Of a stretch of DNA of 64,000 nucleotides, positions 1 through 8,701 are shown piece by piece. Within the stretch, counting starts at the first letter, position 1. Each line of letters opens with the position of its first letter. The notes below the pieces were generated by a model. The model made no database searches and was not told the DNA's origin. It worked only from the letters and a program-made list of their open reading frames with translations. The stretch is taken from assembly GCF_016406085.1 (NCBI RefSeq), contig NZ_JAEHFJ010000009.1, positions 62,001-126,000 on the forward strand, written 5' to 3'. Position numbers and translations under genes: made by a program. Source of the stretch: Aureibaculum flavum. GTDB lineage: Bacteria > Bacteroidota > Bacteroidia > Flavobacteriales > Flavobacteriaceae.

Positions 1-2
1 CA

Positions 3-2603
3 CAATGGATGAATAATGTGGTATATTTTAAAAGTGATAGAAAAGGTGAATTCAACTTGTATAGTTACCAAACGACCACCAAAGAAATTAAACAACTCAC
101 TGACTATAAAGATTTCCCTGTGTTGGATATTAGTGCTCATAACGGAGCCGTTATTTTTGAACAAGCGGGATTATTACATCTCTATGATGTCAGTTCTAAT
201 AAAGTAAATACGCTAACCATAAATATTTCAACAGATTTGTTAGAATTACGTCCTCGTTTTGTATCTGGGAGCGATTATATACGATCTTTATCAATTTCGC
301 CTTCTGGGGCACGAGTGGTTGCCGATTTTAGAGGTGAAATTGTTACGGTGCCTGCAAATAAAGGAGATGTAAAAAACTTGACGAACACGGCAGGAACGCA
401 TGAGAAATTCCCGGAATGGTCACCTAATGGAAAGTTTATCGCTTATTTTTCTGATGATTCTGGCGAATACGGCCTACATATTCAAAACATAAAAACGAAT
501 ACAATTACCAAAATTCCATTAAGTGGTACGGGATTTTATGCCAATATTCATTGGTCTCCTGATAGTGATAAATTGTGTTTTATAGACAATGGTCGGAATT
601 TATATGTAGCAGAAACTTCTAATAAAAAAGTGGTTAAAATTGCCCAAGATGATAGGTTTGTTCCTGGTGATTTACGAGAGCTTTTTGGTAGTTGGTCACA
701 TGATTCTAATTGGGTATCATATACCAAGGTTATTGAAACGAGCTTTGAGCAAGCTTTTTTGTATTCTATAGAATCTAATAAATCGTATGCTGTGTCTGAT
801 GGACTTTCAAGCGTTTCAGAACCAATTTTTGATCCTAGTGGTAAGTATTTATATATGTTAGCCTCTACAGATGCCGGTCCCGTTGTCAATTGGTTTGATC
901 AGTCTAACATTGATATGGAAATGAACTATTCTATTTATTTGGTCACACTTCAAAAGGAAGTAGTTTCTCCATTAGCAAAAGAAAATGACGTTGAAGAAAT
1001 AGCAGTGGCAGTAGAAGAGGAAAGCACAAAGGGTAAAGATAAAAAAGGTAAAAAAGAAAAAGAAGCGGAGCCTGTTTTAAAAATTGACTGGGAAGGATTA
1101 CAACAACGCATCATTAGTTTGCCAATTGGTAAAGGCTATTATCACAACCTGCAATCGCCAACTGAAGGAGAATTGTATTATGTGGCTTCCTCGTATCATT
1201 CCGACAAGTCTTCCTTACAAAAATTTGATTTTAAAGACAGAGCATCAAAAGAATTATTTGAAGCGGGAGATTTTCAGATTTCCACCAATGGCAAAAAAAT
1301 GCTGTATCAAAATAAAGGGGCTTGGTTTGTAGCAGATATTGGTGAAAAAGCGAAAGAAGCTCCTGTTAATTTTGGAGCCATAAGTGTAAAGATAAATCCC
1401 AAAGAAGAATGGTTAAATATTTTTAATGAAGCTTGGCGTGTAAACCGTGATTATTTTTATGATCCAAATATGCATGGGGCGGATTGGAATGCCATGAAAG
1501 AAAAGTATAAACCATTTATAGAATATGCAAGTACTAAAGGAGATGTATATCGAGTAATGGAATGGATGTTTAGTGAAATTGCAGTCGGGCATCATCGTTT
1601 TTCAAGTAGGGGAGATCATTTGAATAGTTCAGAACGTATTCAAGGAGGATTGTTAGGTGCCGATTATCAAATTAGCAATAATAGGTATCAAATAAAAAAA
1701 ATATATGGCGGATTAAATTGGACACCTGATTTACGTTCACCTTTAACAGAACCGGGTGTAAATGTTGAAGAAGGGGATTATATCATTGCGGTAAATGGAA
1801 AAAACATTACGTCTGATGCTAATTTTTATAGCTTTTTTGAAAATACAGCGAATAAAATCACAGAGCTAACCATAAGTAAAACTGCCAATGGATCCAATGC
1901 AAGAGTTGTGAATGTTACACCTATCGCATATGACCTTGATTTACGCAATAGAGAATGGGTGGAAGGAAATATTAAAAAAGTAGATAAAGCAACGAATGGT
2001 CAAGTAGCGTATGTGTATGTGCCCAATACGGCAGGTGCAGGTCATGAGTATTTTAAACGTTACTTTTTCCCTCAAGCAACAAAGAAGGCCATTATTATTG
2101 ACGAACGTTACAATGGTGGAGGTTCTTTAGCCGATTATTATATCGATATTTTAAAGCGTCCCGAACAAGCCTATTGGAATTTTAGATATGGTAAAGATTT
2201 AAAATCGCCCAGTGCTTCAATTCAAGGTCCAAAAGTGATGATTACAGATGAAACCGCAGGTTCAGGTGGTGATTATTTACCTTGGATGTTTAGAAAATTT
2301 AAGTTGGGAACTATTGTAGGAAAACGTACTTGGGGAGGTTTAGTTGGAGTATTGGGGTATCCTGAGTTTATTGATGGAGGTATTGTTACAGCTCCTAATG
2401 TTGCTTTTTACACAAAAGACGGGTTTAGGGTTGAAAATGAAGGTGTAGCACCAGATATTGAAGTTGAGCAATTACCAGAGTTAATCGTAAAGGGTCATGA
2501 CCCACAATTAGAAAAAGCCATTGAGGTAGCGTTAGAACAATTAAAGCAAAATCCACCCGAAGAAATGCAAACACCAGCGTATCCAAATAAGGTAAAGAAT
2601 TAG
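3..2603 (+). CDS. Tricorn-type S41 family peptidase, 5' end outside the window
   Basis: Secreted or periplasmic serine protease of the tricorn type. The reading frame is open through the left edge (codons CAA TGG precede the ATG at position 9), so that ATG is internal and the true start lies upstream. Residues of the visible part: WD40/PD40-like beta-propeller strands to about 330 (for example SPSGARVVADFRGE, SPNGKFIAYFSDDSG), a Lys/Glu-rich linker near 340, a second propeller part, a PDZ domain near 575-640 and the S41 core. Catalytic-type residues seen are the His of VGHHRF (about 527), the Ser of TAGSGGDYLPW (about 750) and the Glu of ENEGVAPDIE (about 808). The sialidase gene begins 1 bp after its stop, so the two are probably co-transcribed. 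The family assignment is firm; the substrate is unknown. Confidence 0.93.
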   Translation, partial: QWMNNVVYFKSDRKGEFNLYSYQTTTKEIKQLTDYKDFPVLDISAHNGAVIFEQAGLLHLYDVSSNKVNTLTINISTDLLELRPRFVSGSDYIRSLSISPSGARVVADFRGEIVTVPANKGDVKNLTNTAGTHEKFPEWSPNGKFIAYFSDDSGEYGLHIQNIKTNTITKIPLSGTGFYANIHWSPDSDKLCFIDNGRNLYVAETSNKKVVKIAQDDRFVPGDLRELFGSWSHDSNWVSYTKVIETSFEQAFLYSIESNKSYAVSDGLSSVSEPIFDPSGKYLYMLASTDAGPVVNWFDQSNIDMEMNYSIYLVTLQKEVVSPLAKENDVEEIAVAVEEESTKGKDKKGKKEKEAEPVLKIDWEGLQQRIISLPIGKGYYHNLQSPTEGELYYVASSYHSDKSSLQKFDFKDRASKELFEAGDFQISTNGKKMLYQNKGAWFVADIGEKAKEAPVNFGAISVKINPKEEWLNIFNEAWRVNRDYFYDPNMHGADWNAMKEKYKPFIEYASTKGDVYRVMEWMFSEIAVGHHRFSSRGDHLNSSERIQGGLLGADYQISNNRYQIKKIYGGLNWTPDLRSPLTEPGVNVEEGDYIIAVNGKNITSDANFYSFFENTANKITELTISKTANGSNARVVNVTPIAYDLDLRNREWVEGNIKKVDKATNGQVAYVYVPNTAGAGHEYFKRYFFPQATKKAIIIDERYNGGGSLADYYIDILKRPEQAYWNFRYGKDLKSPSASIQGPKVMITDETAGSGGDYLPWMFRKFKLGTIVGKRTWGGLVGVLGYPEFIDGGIVTAPNVAFYTKDGFRVENEGVAPDIEVEQLPELIVKGHDPQLEKAIEVALEQLKQNPPEEMQTPAYPNKVKN

Positions 2604-2604
2604 A

Positions 2605-3747
2605 ATGAGCAGATCAAACAAAATATTTATCAATATCTTACTATTCATTATTATATCAAATTCTTGGGGGCAAATAACTTCAGATAAAGAATTCAATAAT
2701 GCACAGGAAAATAAAATTTTAAATTATCTTTTCAAAAGCGATTCAGAAGACTATAAGTGCTTTAGAATTCCTGCAATTGTGACCACAAATGAAGGAACTT
2801 TATTGGCCTTTGCAGAAGGGCGAAAAAAAGGCTGTTCTGATACAGGAAATATTGATTTGGTAATGAAAAGGTCTGAAGATAATGGAAATACTTGGAGTAA
2901 ACTAACGGTAATTTGGGATGATGGCGATAATGTTTGTGGAAATCCGGCTCCAGTAGTTGATAAAGTTACAGGAGCTATACATTTACTTTCTACATGGAAT
3001 TTGGGGGAAGACCACGAGAGTGAAATAATTGCAGGAAAAAGTAAGGATACTAGACGTATTTTTTCTTTCAATTCTATTGATGATGGCAAAAGCTGGTCAA
3101 TGCCAAATGAGATTACAAAATCGGTTAAAAAGCAAGACTGGACGTGGTACGCAACTGGACCAGTTCACGGGATTCAGCTAGAGTATGGAAAAAATAAAGG
3201 CAGACTGATAATTCCGAGTGACCATATTGAAGGAGAATCAAAGAAATACTACTCTCATGTTATCTATTCAGATGATCATGGTATGACGTGGCAACTGGGA
3301 GGGCGTACTAATCAAGATCAAGTAAACGAGTGTACTATCGTTGAGTTATCTGATGGTACTTTGATGCTTAATATGCGGAATTATGATCGTACACAAAAAG
3401 CTAGAAAAATTGCAATTAGTACGGATGGAGGAGCTTCGTGGGAGGATATATATTCAGACAATTACTTAGTTGAACCTATTTGCCAGGCAAGTCTTTTAAA
3501 AGTATCAAAAAATAAGGAGTCAGATCTCTATTTTTTAAATCCTGCTGACGAAAACAAACGTGAGAATATGACCCTTAAAATGAGTCGAGATAATGGAGAA
3601 ACTTGGTCAGTTGTTAAAACAATATATTTGGGAGCCTCGGCGTACTCGGATTTAACATTATTACTTAACGGAAACTTAGGCTTGTTTTATGAAGCAGGGA
3701 ATGAAAGTCCATATGAAGGAATAGTCTTTGAGGTTGTCAAATTATAG
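2605..3747 (+). CDS. Exo-alpha-sialidase (GH33-like)
   Basis: Predicted secreted neuraminidase releasing terminal sialic acids. It has an N-terminal signal peptide (hydrophobic core IFINILLFIII, likely cut near SWGQ), the FRIP motif (CFRIPAIV, about residues 52-59), then EGRKKGCSDTGNIDLVMKRS and five Asp-boxes of the S-x-D-x-G-x-T/S-W type (EDNGNTW, IDDGKSW, DDHGMTW, TDGGASW, RDNGETW) marking a six-bladed propeller. Length 380 aa is normal for a single-domain bacterial sialidase. There is no lipobox and no T9SS tail, so the product is probably periplasmic. It starts 1 bp after the protease stop codon. No sialic acid catabolism genes (nanA, nanE, transporter) are near, so it may serve glycoprotein trimming rather than a complete pathway; that last point is inference. 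Confidence 0.9.
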   Translation: MSRSNKIFINILLFIIISNSWGQITSDKEFNNAQENKILNYLFKSDSEDYKCFRIPAIVTTNEGTLLAFAEGRKKGCSDTGNIDLVMKRSEDNGNTWSKLTVIWDDGDNVCGNPAPVVDKVTGAIHLLSTWNLGEDHESEIIAGKSKDTRRIFSFNSIDDGKSWSMPNEITKSVKKQDWTWYATGPVHGIQLEYGKNKGRLIIPSDHIEGESKKYYSHVIYSDDHGMTWQLGGRTNQDQVNECTIVELSDGTLMLNMRNYDRTQKARKIAISTDGGASWEDIYSDNYLVEPICQASLLKVSKNKESDLYFLNPADENKRENMTLKMSRDNGETWSVVKTIYLGASAYSDLTLLLNGNLGLFYEAGNESPYEGIVFEVVKL

Positions 3748-3783
3748 TTGTCAATAGAATTTTTTCTAATTGTTTCAATTGAT

Positions 3784-4560
3784 TTATTTGAAATAGTATT
3801 TAGACTTTTCCCAATACACATCCATTTCTGCCAAAGTCATCTCAGAAAGCTCTTTACCTTCCTTTTTTGCGGCTTTTTCTAAGAATTGGAAGCGATTGAT
3901 AAACTTTTTATTGGTTTTTTCTAAGGCATTTTCAGGATTCACCTTTATAAACCGTGCATAGTTTATAAGCGAGAAAAGAACATCGCCAAATTCACTTTCA
4001 ATGTTTTCGGTATTTCCTTTTTCTATTTCGGCTTCCAGTTCAAAAATTTCTTCTTTTACCTTATCAAAAACCTGATGAGGTTCTTCCCAATCAAAACCGA
4101 CACCAGCTACTTTTTCCTGAATTCTACTTGCTTTAACCAATGCAGGTAAACTTTTTGGTACACCTTCTAAGACACTCGTTTTACCTTCTTTGAGTTTGAG
4201 TTTTTCCCAATTTTGTTTTACTTCTTCTTCATCTTTTACGTCAACATCACCATAGATATGTGGATGTCTGTAAATCAATTTATCAGAAATACTATTGGCA
4301 ACATCAGCTATATCAAAAGCATTGGTTTCAGAGCCGATTTTTGCGTAAAAAACAATGTGCAATAAAAGGTCACCCAACTCTTTTTTAACTTCTTCAAGGT
4401 CGTTATCGAGAATGGCGTCACCCAACTCGTAGGTTTCTTCAATAGTAAGATGCCTTAGAGATTCTAAGGTTTGTTTTTTGTCCCAAGGACATTTTTGTCG
4501 CAACTCATCCATTATGTCTAATAGACGGTTAAAAGCTGCTAAATGTTCTTTTCTAGACAT
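3784..4560 (-). CDS. mazG: Nucleoside triphosphate pyrophosphohydrolase MazG
   Basis: Cytoplasmic all-alpha NTP pyrophosphatase that hydrolyses (d)NTPs to NMP and pyrophosphate, a house-cleaning enzyme. At 258 aa it has the usual two-domain MazG length. Visible motifs: KCPWDKKQT near residue 24, then EETYELGDAI and KKELGDLLLH, the E-x-x-E/E-x-x-D metal-binding pattern, with a second degenerate repeat at about 165-200 (KEEIFELEAEI, ESEFGDVLFSLINYAR). It is the last gene of the minus-strand run ruvX-def-DUF5606-mazG, separated from the preceding gene by 142 bp, and convergent with the sialidase gene 36 bp away. Start chosen at the only N-terminal Met, which gives MSRKEHLAAFNRL as in the family. 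Confidence 0.95.
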   Translation of the reverse strand: MSRKEHLAAFNRLLDIMDELRQKCPWDKKQTLESLRHLTIEETYELGDAILDNDLEEVKKELGDLLLHIVFYAKIGSETNAFDIADVANSISDKLIYRHPHIYGDVDVKDEEEVKQNWEKLKLKEGKTSVLEGVPKSLPALVKASRIQEKVAGVGFDWEEPHQVFDKVKEEIFELEAEIEKGNTENIESEFGDVLFSLINYARFIKVNPENALEKTNKKFINRFQFLEKAAKKEGKELSEMTLAEMDVYWEKSKYYFK

Positions 4561-4702
4561 ATTATAAAATTTGGGAATTAGATCTCAAACTTGTAGAAAG
4601 CAGTTTAATTTCTAGCTAAAAGCACTTCTCAAACATTTTTATGTTGCTATTGCTCAATAAAAATAATAGAAGTGACTTGCAAACTAAAAACTGAACTTAC
4701 TA

Positions 4703-5122
4703 CTATTCTTCTTCCTCGTCATTACTATCCTCTTTAATCGAAGAGAAATCAAATTTGTTAGTAGCGAGTACATTGTACCATTGTACCACTTTTTTTATGT
4801 TAGAGGCATATACTCTTTCCTCATCATAGTTAGGAAGTACTTCGCTAAAAAATGATTTTAATTTATCGTTACTTTCTTTATGGCTAAGAGCTTCTTCATT
4901 ACTCAGCTTTTCGGCCATATTTTTAAAAATGATACGCAAAGGCATTTCATCTTCATAGGTGTAAATGGCAATATCATTTAACACACTTACATTTTGCATT
5001 GCACTTACCGGAATCCTTTTTTTATCAATTAAAGACTGTACTAATAATCCGCCTTTTGTTTGTGATACAATTTCGTATAATCCTGGTTTGCCAGTAATAG
5101 CAACAATTTTCTCTAATGTCAT
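4703..5122 (-). CDS. DUF5606 family protein
   Basis: Small cytoplasmic protein of 139 aa, matching my memory of the DUF5606 family (MTLEKIVAITGKPGLYEI, LLVQSLIDKKRIPVSA), which is widespread in Bacteroidota and often sits beside def. The N-terminal 70 residues look like a small beta domain and the rest is helical; the C-terminus is strongly acidic (SIKEDSNDEEEE). It starts 6 bp after the def stop codon, so the two are translated from one message. No catalytic motif is visible and no function is known to me. The conserved position between def and mazG suggests a basic cellular role, which is inference. Confidence 0.85.
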   Translation of the reverse strand: MTLEKIVAITGKPGLYEIVSQTKGGLLVQSLIDKKRIPVSAMQNVSVLNDIAIYTYEDEMPLRIIFKNMAEKLSNEEALSHKESNDKLKSFFSEVLPNYDEERVYASNIKKVVQWYNVLATNKFDFSSIKEDSNDEEEE

Positions 5123-5128
5123 ATAATA

Positions 5129-5707
5129 TTATTTTTTAGGAAATTTCATTCGATAATCAACGTCAATATTCCCTTTACTTATGTTATTTAATTTTTTCTT
5201 TAATAATCGTTTTTTTAATGAAGATAACTTATCTGTAAATAAAATACCTTCAATATGGTCGTACTCATGCTGAACAACTCTAGCGGCTAATCCGTCCAAT
5301 TGTTCAGTATGTTTTTTAAATTTTTCATCAAAATACTCAATCGTGAGTTTTTCATTTCTAAAAACATCTTCATTAATATTGGGAATGCTTAAACAGCCTT
5401 CACTAAATGCCCATTCATTTCCTTCTTCAGAAGTGATTTTAGCATTTATAAATACTTTATTGAAACTTTTTAGAAAGTCTTGCTCTTCTATGCTTAAGTC
5501 ATCATCTTCAGCAAATGGAGATGTGTCAACAATAAACAAACGAATGGCTTTACCAATTTGTGGAGCCGCCAAACCTACACCACGAGCATTTTTCATGGTG
5601 GCTTTCATGTTCTCAATGAGCTCCTTTAAATCGGGATACTCTTTATCTATTTCTGTTCCTACTTTTCTCAAAACAGGATCTCCGTATGCAACTATGGGTA
5701 ATACCAT
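5129..5707 (-). CDS. def: Peptide deformylase
   Basis: Removes the formyl group from the N-terminal Met of nascent proteins; Fe2+/Zn2+ metalloenzyme in the cytoplasm. All three hallmark motifs are present: GVGLAAPQIG (about residues 43-52), EGCLSIP (metal-ligand Cys about 105) and QHEYDHIEG (HExxH-type, written HEYDH, about 147-151). Length 192 aa is typical for the Bacteroidota enzyme. It begins 8 bp after ruvX and is followed after 6 bp by the DUF5606 gene. Confidence 0.97.
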   Translation of the reverse strand: MVLPIVAYGDPVLRKVGTEIDKEYPDLKELIENMKATMKNARGVGLAAPQIGKAIRLFIVDTSPFAEDDDLSIEEQDFLKSFNKVFINAKITSEEGNEWAFSEGCLSIPNINEDVFRNEKLTIEYFDEKFKKHTEQLDGLAARVVQHEYDHIEGILFTDKLSSLKKRLLKKKLNNISKGNIDVDYRMKFPKK

Positions 5708-5715
5708 TTGTAAAT

Positions 5716-6132
5716 TTAATTTTTAAGGTTGTAAAGATACGATTGTAAAATAATTGTCGCACTAATTTCGTCAATTAATGCTTTATTTTGACGTTGTTTT
5801 TTTTTGAGACCACCTTCAATCATGGTTTGGAAAGCCATTTTTGAAGTAAAACGCTCATCTACTCTTTTTATAGGTATTGTAGGATGCACTTTAGTTAATC
5901 TATTGATAAACGGAATGATAAGTGCTTCACTTTCCGAAACTTCGTTGTTCATTTGTTTGGGTTCACCTACCAAGAAAAGCTCTACTTTTTCTTGCTTCAA
6001 ATAATCGGCTAAAAAGTCAAAAAAATCATGTGTAGCAACGGTTGTAAGTCCAGATGCAATCAATTGCAATTCGTCAGTGACGGCAACACCTGTTCTTTTT
6101 TTACCAAAATCTATTGCTAAAATACGAGCCAT
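5716..6132 (-). CDS. ruvX: Putative pre-16S rRNA nuclease / Holliday junction resolvase YqgF
   Basis: RNase H-fold nuclease of the YqgF/RuvX family, implicated in 16S rRNA 5'-end maturation and proposed as a Holliday junction resolvase. Motifs: AIDFGKKRTGVAVTD at the N-terminus (first catalytic Asp about residue 7), LVGEPKQMN (Glu), VDERFTS, and a C-terminal DEISATIILQSYL with the last acidic residue. Length 138 aa is standard. It is the first gene of a minus-strand operon with def, DUF5606 and mazG; a candidate -7 promoter element lies 18 bp upstream of its start codon. The region upstream is shared with the divergent dapD gene. Confidence 0.95.
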   Translation of the reverse strand: MARILAIDFGKKRTGVAVTDELQLIASGLTTVATHDFFDFLADYLKQEKVELFLVGEPKQMNNEVSESEALIIPFINRLTKVHPTIPIKRVDERFTSKMAFQTMIEGGLKKKQRQNKALIDEISATIILQSYLYNLKN

Positions 6133-6150
6133 ATGTGGTTAAATTTTATA

Positions 6151-6158
6151 CAAAAATA
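6151..6158 (-). promoter_or_regulatory. Candidate -7 element for ruvX operon
   Basis: Minus-strand TAttTTTG, matching the Bacteroidota sigma consensus TAnnTTTG, 18 bp upstream of the ruvX start codon. I saw no convincing TTG at the -33 spacing. The leader would be only about 10 nt. Confidence 0.4.
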
Positions 6159-6208
6159 GCTTTTATGTTATAAACAACTAAAATTATGTCGATTTTAAAT
6201 GAAGGGTT

Positions 6209-6216
6209 TATATTTG
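6209..6216 (+). promoter_or_regulatory. Candidate -7 element for dapD
   Basis: TAtaTTTG, 54 bp upstream of the dapD start codon in the 138-bp divergent region between ruvX and dapD. The -33 TTG is not obvious. Spacing to the gene is normal. Confidence 0.45.
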
Positions 6217-6270
6217 TGTTTTAATAATGACGTAATAAAATAGCGTCTCTGAAAATTACACTTAAATAAA

Positions 6271-7086
6271 ATGACCGAATTACAGAAAAATATTGAAGCA
6301 GCATGGGATAATCGTGAATTGCTTAAAGAGGAATCTACGCAAAAAAATATAAGAGAAGTGGTTGCCTTATTAGACGAAGGTAAATTACGTGTAGCTGAGC
6401 CTACATCATCTGGATGGCAAGTGAACGAATGGGTTAAAAAAGCAGTAGTATTGTATTTTCCTATTCAAAAAATGGAAGTATTGGAAGCGGGTATTTTTGA
6501 ATATCACGATAAAATACCATTGAAGAAAGGCTATAAAGAAAAAGGAATTCGTGTTGTACCAAACGCAGTAGCACGTCATGGAGCCTATATTTCTAGCGGT
6601 ACAATTTTAATGCCTAGTTATGTAAATATTGGAGCTTACGTAGATGAAGGAACTATGGTTGATACTTGGGCTACCGTGGGTAGTTGTGCTCAAATTGGTA
6701 AAAATGTACATTTAAGTGGCGGCGTTGGTATTGGTGGTGTATTAGAACCATTACAAGCAGCCCCAGTTATTATTGAAGACAATTGTTTTATTGGCTCACG
6801 TTGTATTGTAGTTGAAGGCGTAAGAGTGGAAAAAGAAGCGGTGTTAGGAGCAAATGTAGTATTAACAATGAGTACTAAAATTATTGATGTAACTGGCGAT
6901 GAGCCGGTTATTACAAAAGGAGTGGTACCTGCAGGTTCTGTAGTAATTCCAGGAAGTTATACCAAATCTTTTAAAGCAGGTGATTATAATGTACCATGTG
7001 CATTAATAATTGGTAAAAGAAAAGAAAGTACTAATAAAAAAACATCATTGAATGATGCGTTACGTGAATATGATGTAGCTGTTTAA
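6271..7086 (+). CDS. dapD: 2,3,4,5-tetrahydropyridine-2,6-dicarboxylate N-succinyltransferase
   Basis: Lysine/meso-diaminopimelate biosynthesis: transfers succinyl from succinyl-CoA to tetrahydrodipicolinate. The 271-aa length matches DapD. The N-terminal helical domain includes GWQVNEWVKKAVVLYF; the left-handed beta-helix of hexapeptide repeats spans roughly residues 100-235 (YVNIGAYVDEGTMVDTWATV, SCAQIGKNVHLSGGVGIGGV, LEPLQAAPVIIEDN). It stands alone on the plus strand after a divergent promoter region. Its stop codon overlaps the stop of the convergent kinase gene by the 4 bases TTAA. Confidence 0.97.
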   Translation: MTELQKNIEAAWDNRELLKEESTQKNIREVVALLDEGKLRVAEPTSSGWQVNEWVKKAVVLYFPIQKMEVLEAGIFEYHDKIPLKKGYKEKGIRVVPNAVARHGAYISSGTILMPSYVNIGAYVDEGTMVDTWATVGSCAQIGKNVHLSGGVGIGGVLEPLQAAPVIIEDNCFIGSRCIVVEGVRVEKEAVLGANVVLTMSTKIIDVTGDEPVITKGVVPAGSVVIPGSYTKSFKAGDYNVPCALIIGKRKESTNKKTSLNDALREYDVAV

Positions 7087-7859
7087 TTATGGCAAATTTT
7101 ACGTTCTTTTTTAAGATGTAAAATTTTTTTAAGTTGCTTTTTATGATTTGATTTATTGAAAAAAAGATGGGTGTAATGCCACATCTTTTCAAATACTTGT
7201 TCAAATGGTTGATCTATCAATGTAGCATATTCTCTGCTCATTATTTCAACCATTTCTTTTTTAGGAGTTAAACGTGAAAAATTTTCCATTCTTTGTTCAA
7301 AAGAAAGGGGCTCAAATTTCATTCTATTTAAATCGACTAAATAAAAGTCATAGTTATCATTATTTTTTACCACTAAAGTATTTCCGCCAGAATGATCTAA
7401 AAAATGAATTCCTTTTTCATGTAACTTAAACGTAAATCGTGTAAACGCTGTTAAAATTTCATCAAATTCTGGGTGGTTTCGTTGTTGTAAAAGATCTTTT
7501 ATTGTTAAATCATAATCCAAGAACTCACTGATATAAAAGCTTTTCTTCAATCCAAACCAAGAAAAATATTCAATATATGCAATTGGAGATGGCGAAAGTA
7601 TATTTAAACTGGAAAGCTTTTTTGTATATTCATAGGATCTTTTGGCTTTCGATTTTCGAATATATTTATATGCTATTTGATTCATTAAAACCGGAATCTT
7701 AAATGATTTTACTACCACTGTTAAATTGGGTAAATCAATTTTTTTTACGCTATTTCTGTTCCCAGTTCCAAAACCATTTTCAAAGGAATCAAAATTTGAA
7801 ATGGTTTCAAATAAATCTGCTTTTAATGCTTTGTGTTTTTGATCAATCTGAATTTTCAT
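7083..7859 (-). CDS. LPS kinase-like protein (WaaP/KdkA/InaA type)
   Basis: Small kinase-fold protein probably phosphorylating a lipopolysaccharide inner-core sugar (Kdo or heptose) on the cytoplasmic side. Evidence: 258 aa, a glycine-poor N-lobe with Lys in LTVVVKSFKIP, a catalytic-loop-like FLDHSGGNTLVV (H-x-D-x-x-x-x-N type pattern, about residues 155-168) and VDLNRMKF replacing the DFG segment, which is typical of the WaaP clan. The C-terminal 40 residues are very basic, fitting membrane association. It is convergent to dapD (4-bp overlap) and divergent from the glycosyltransferase run starting at 7939, which supports an envelope role. The exact sugar acceptor cannot be told. Confidence 0.82.
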   Translation of the reverse strand: MKIQIDQKHKALKADLFETISNFDSFENGFGTGNRNSVKKIDLPNLTVVVKSFKIPVLMNQIAYKYIRKSKAKRSYEYTKKLSSLNILSPSPIAYIEYFSWFGLKKSFYISEFLDYDLTIKDLLQQRNHPEFDEILTAFTRFTFKLHEKGIHFLDHSGGNTLVVKNNDNYDFYLVDLNRMKFEPLSFEQRMENFSRLTPKKEMVEIMSREYATLIDQPFEQVFEKMWHYTHLFFNKSNHKKQLKKILHLKKERKICHN

Positions 7860-7914
7860 TTTGCAAAATTATTACAATAAATTAAATTAGTACTAAGAAT
7901 TATAAAACAAATAT

Positions 7915-7922
7915 TAAATTTG
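7915..7922 (+). promoter_or_regulatory. Candidate -7 element for the envelope/tRNA gene run
   Basis: TAaaTTTG ending 16 bp before the TTG start codon at 7939. If used, the transcript would begin about 10 nt before the start, giving an almost leaderless message. No clear -33 TTG was seen. Confidence 0.35.
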
Positions 7923-7938
7923 CTGTAACTAACAGAGC

Positions 7939-8697
7939 TTGAATACAAAAAATAAAATAACAGCCATTATCCCTACGCTAAATGAAGAGATTCATATACA
8001 GGCTGCTATAGATTCTGTGAGCTTTGCCGATGAAATTATCATCATAGATTCGTTTAGTCGAGATAAGACTATTGAAATTACCGAAAAAAATAAAGTTCGT
8101 GTTTTACAACGCGAATTTGATGATTTTTCTTCCCAAAAAAACTATGCTATAGAGCAGGCAACCCATAATTGGATCTATATATTAGATGCTGACGAGCGTG
8201 TAACAGACGTACTGAGAGAAGAAATTATAGCCACACTAAATCAACCCAATGAATTTGTTGGTTTTTTTGTGTTTAGAACGTTTTATTTTTTAGGTAAAAA
8301 ACTAAATTATAGTGGTTGGCAACGCGATAAAGTAATTCGACTTTTTAATAGGGAATTTTGTAGGTATGATGGTAAATTGGTGCATGAAACCATCGAAGCG
8401 AAGGGAAATGTTGGATATTTAAAGAGTAAATTAGAGCATTATTCATATCGTGGTTACGATCATTATGTAAATAAATTAAACCATTATTCAGCACTAAAAG
8501 CGAAATCGCTGTTTGAAAAGGGAAAAAAAGTTACCTTGTATCATATCTTAATAAAACCACCTACTCGATTTATGATACATTATATAATAAGATTGGGCTT
8601 TTTAGATGGGTTTCCTGGCTTTGTGATCTCTACAGTTCATGCCAATGGCGTTTTAACGAGGTATATTAAATTGTGGATTTTAAGGAGTAAATTATAA
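7939..8697 (+). CDS. Glycosyltransferase family 2 (WaaE/KdtX-like)
   Basis: Cytoplasmic GT-A glycosyltransferase of about 252 aa, resembling the LPS inner-core beta-glucosyltransferase WaaE/KdtX group. Motifs: TAIIPTLNEEIHI at the N-terminus, DEIIIIDSFSRDKT (nucleotide binding), NWIYILDADERV with the DxD-like DAD, and the WaaE-like GWQRDKVIRLFNRE and KLVHETIE. Start codon is TTG: an in-frame TAA lies three codons upstream and no ATG occurs before the conserved NTP-binding strand. First gene of a co-oriented run; 4 bp separate it from the next gene. Confidence 0.88.
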   Translation: MNTKNKITAIIPTLNEEIHIQAAIDSVSFADEIIIIDSFSRDKTIEITEKNKVRVLQREFDDFSSQKNYAIEQATHNWIYILDADERVTDVLREEIIATLNQPNEFVGFFVFRTFYFLGKKLNYSGWQRDKVIRLFNREFCRYDGKLVHETIEAKGNVGYLKSKLEHYSYRGYDHYVNKLNHYSALKAKSLFEKGKKVTLYHILIKPPTRFMIHYIIRLGFLDGFPGFVISTVHANGVLTRYIKLWILRSKL

Positions 8698-8701
8698 TAC
8701 T

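Noticed and set aside
548-889. Minus-strand ORF of 113 codons inside the tricorn-type protease gene
   Set aside because: Lies wholly antisense to a conserved gene, no start context, low-complexity serine-rich translation.
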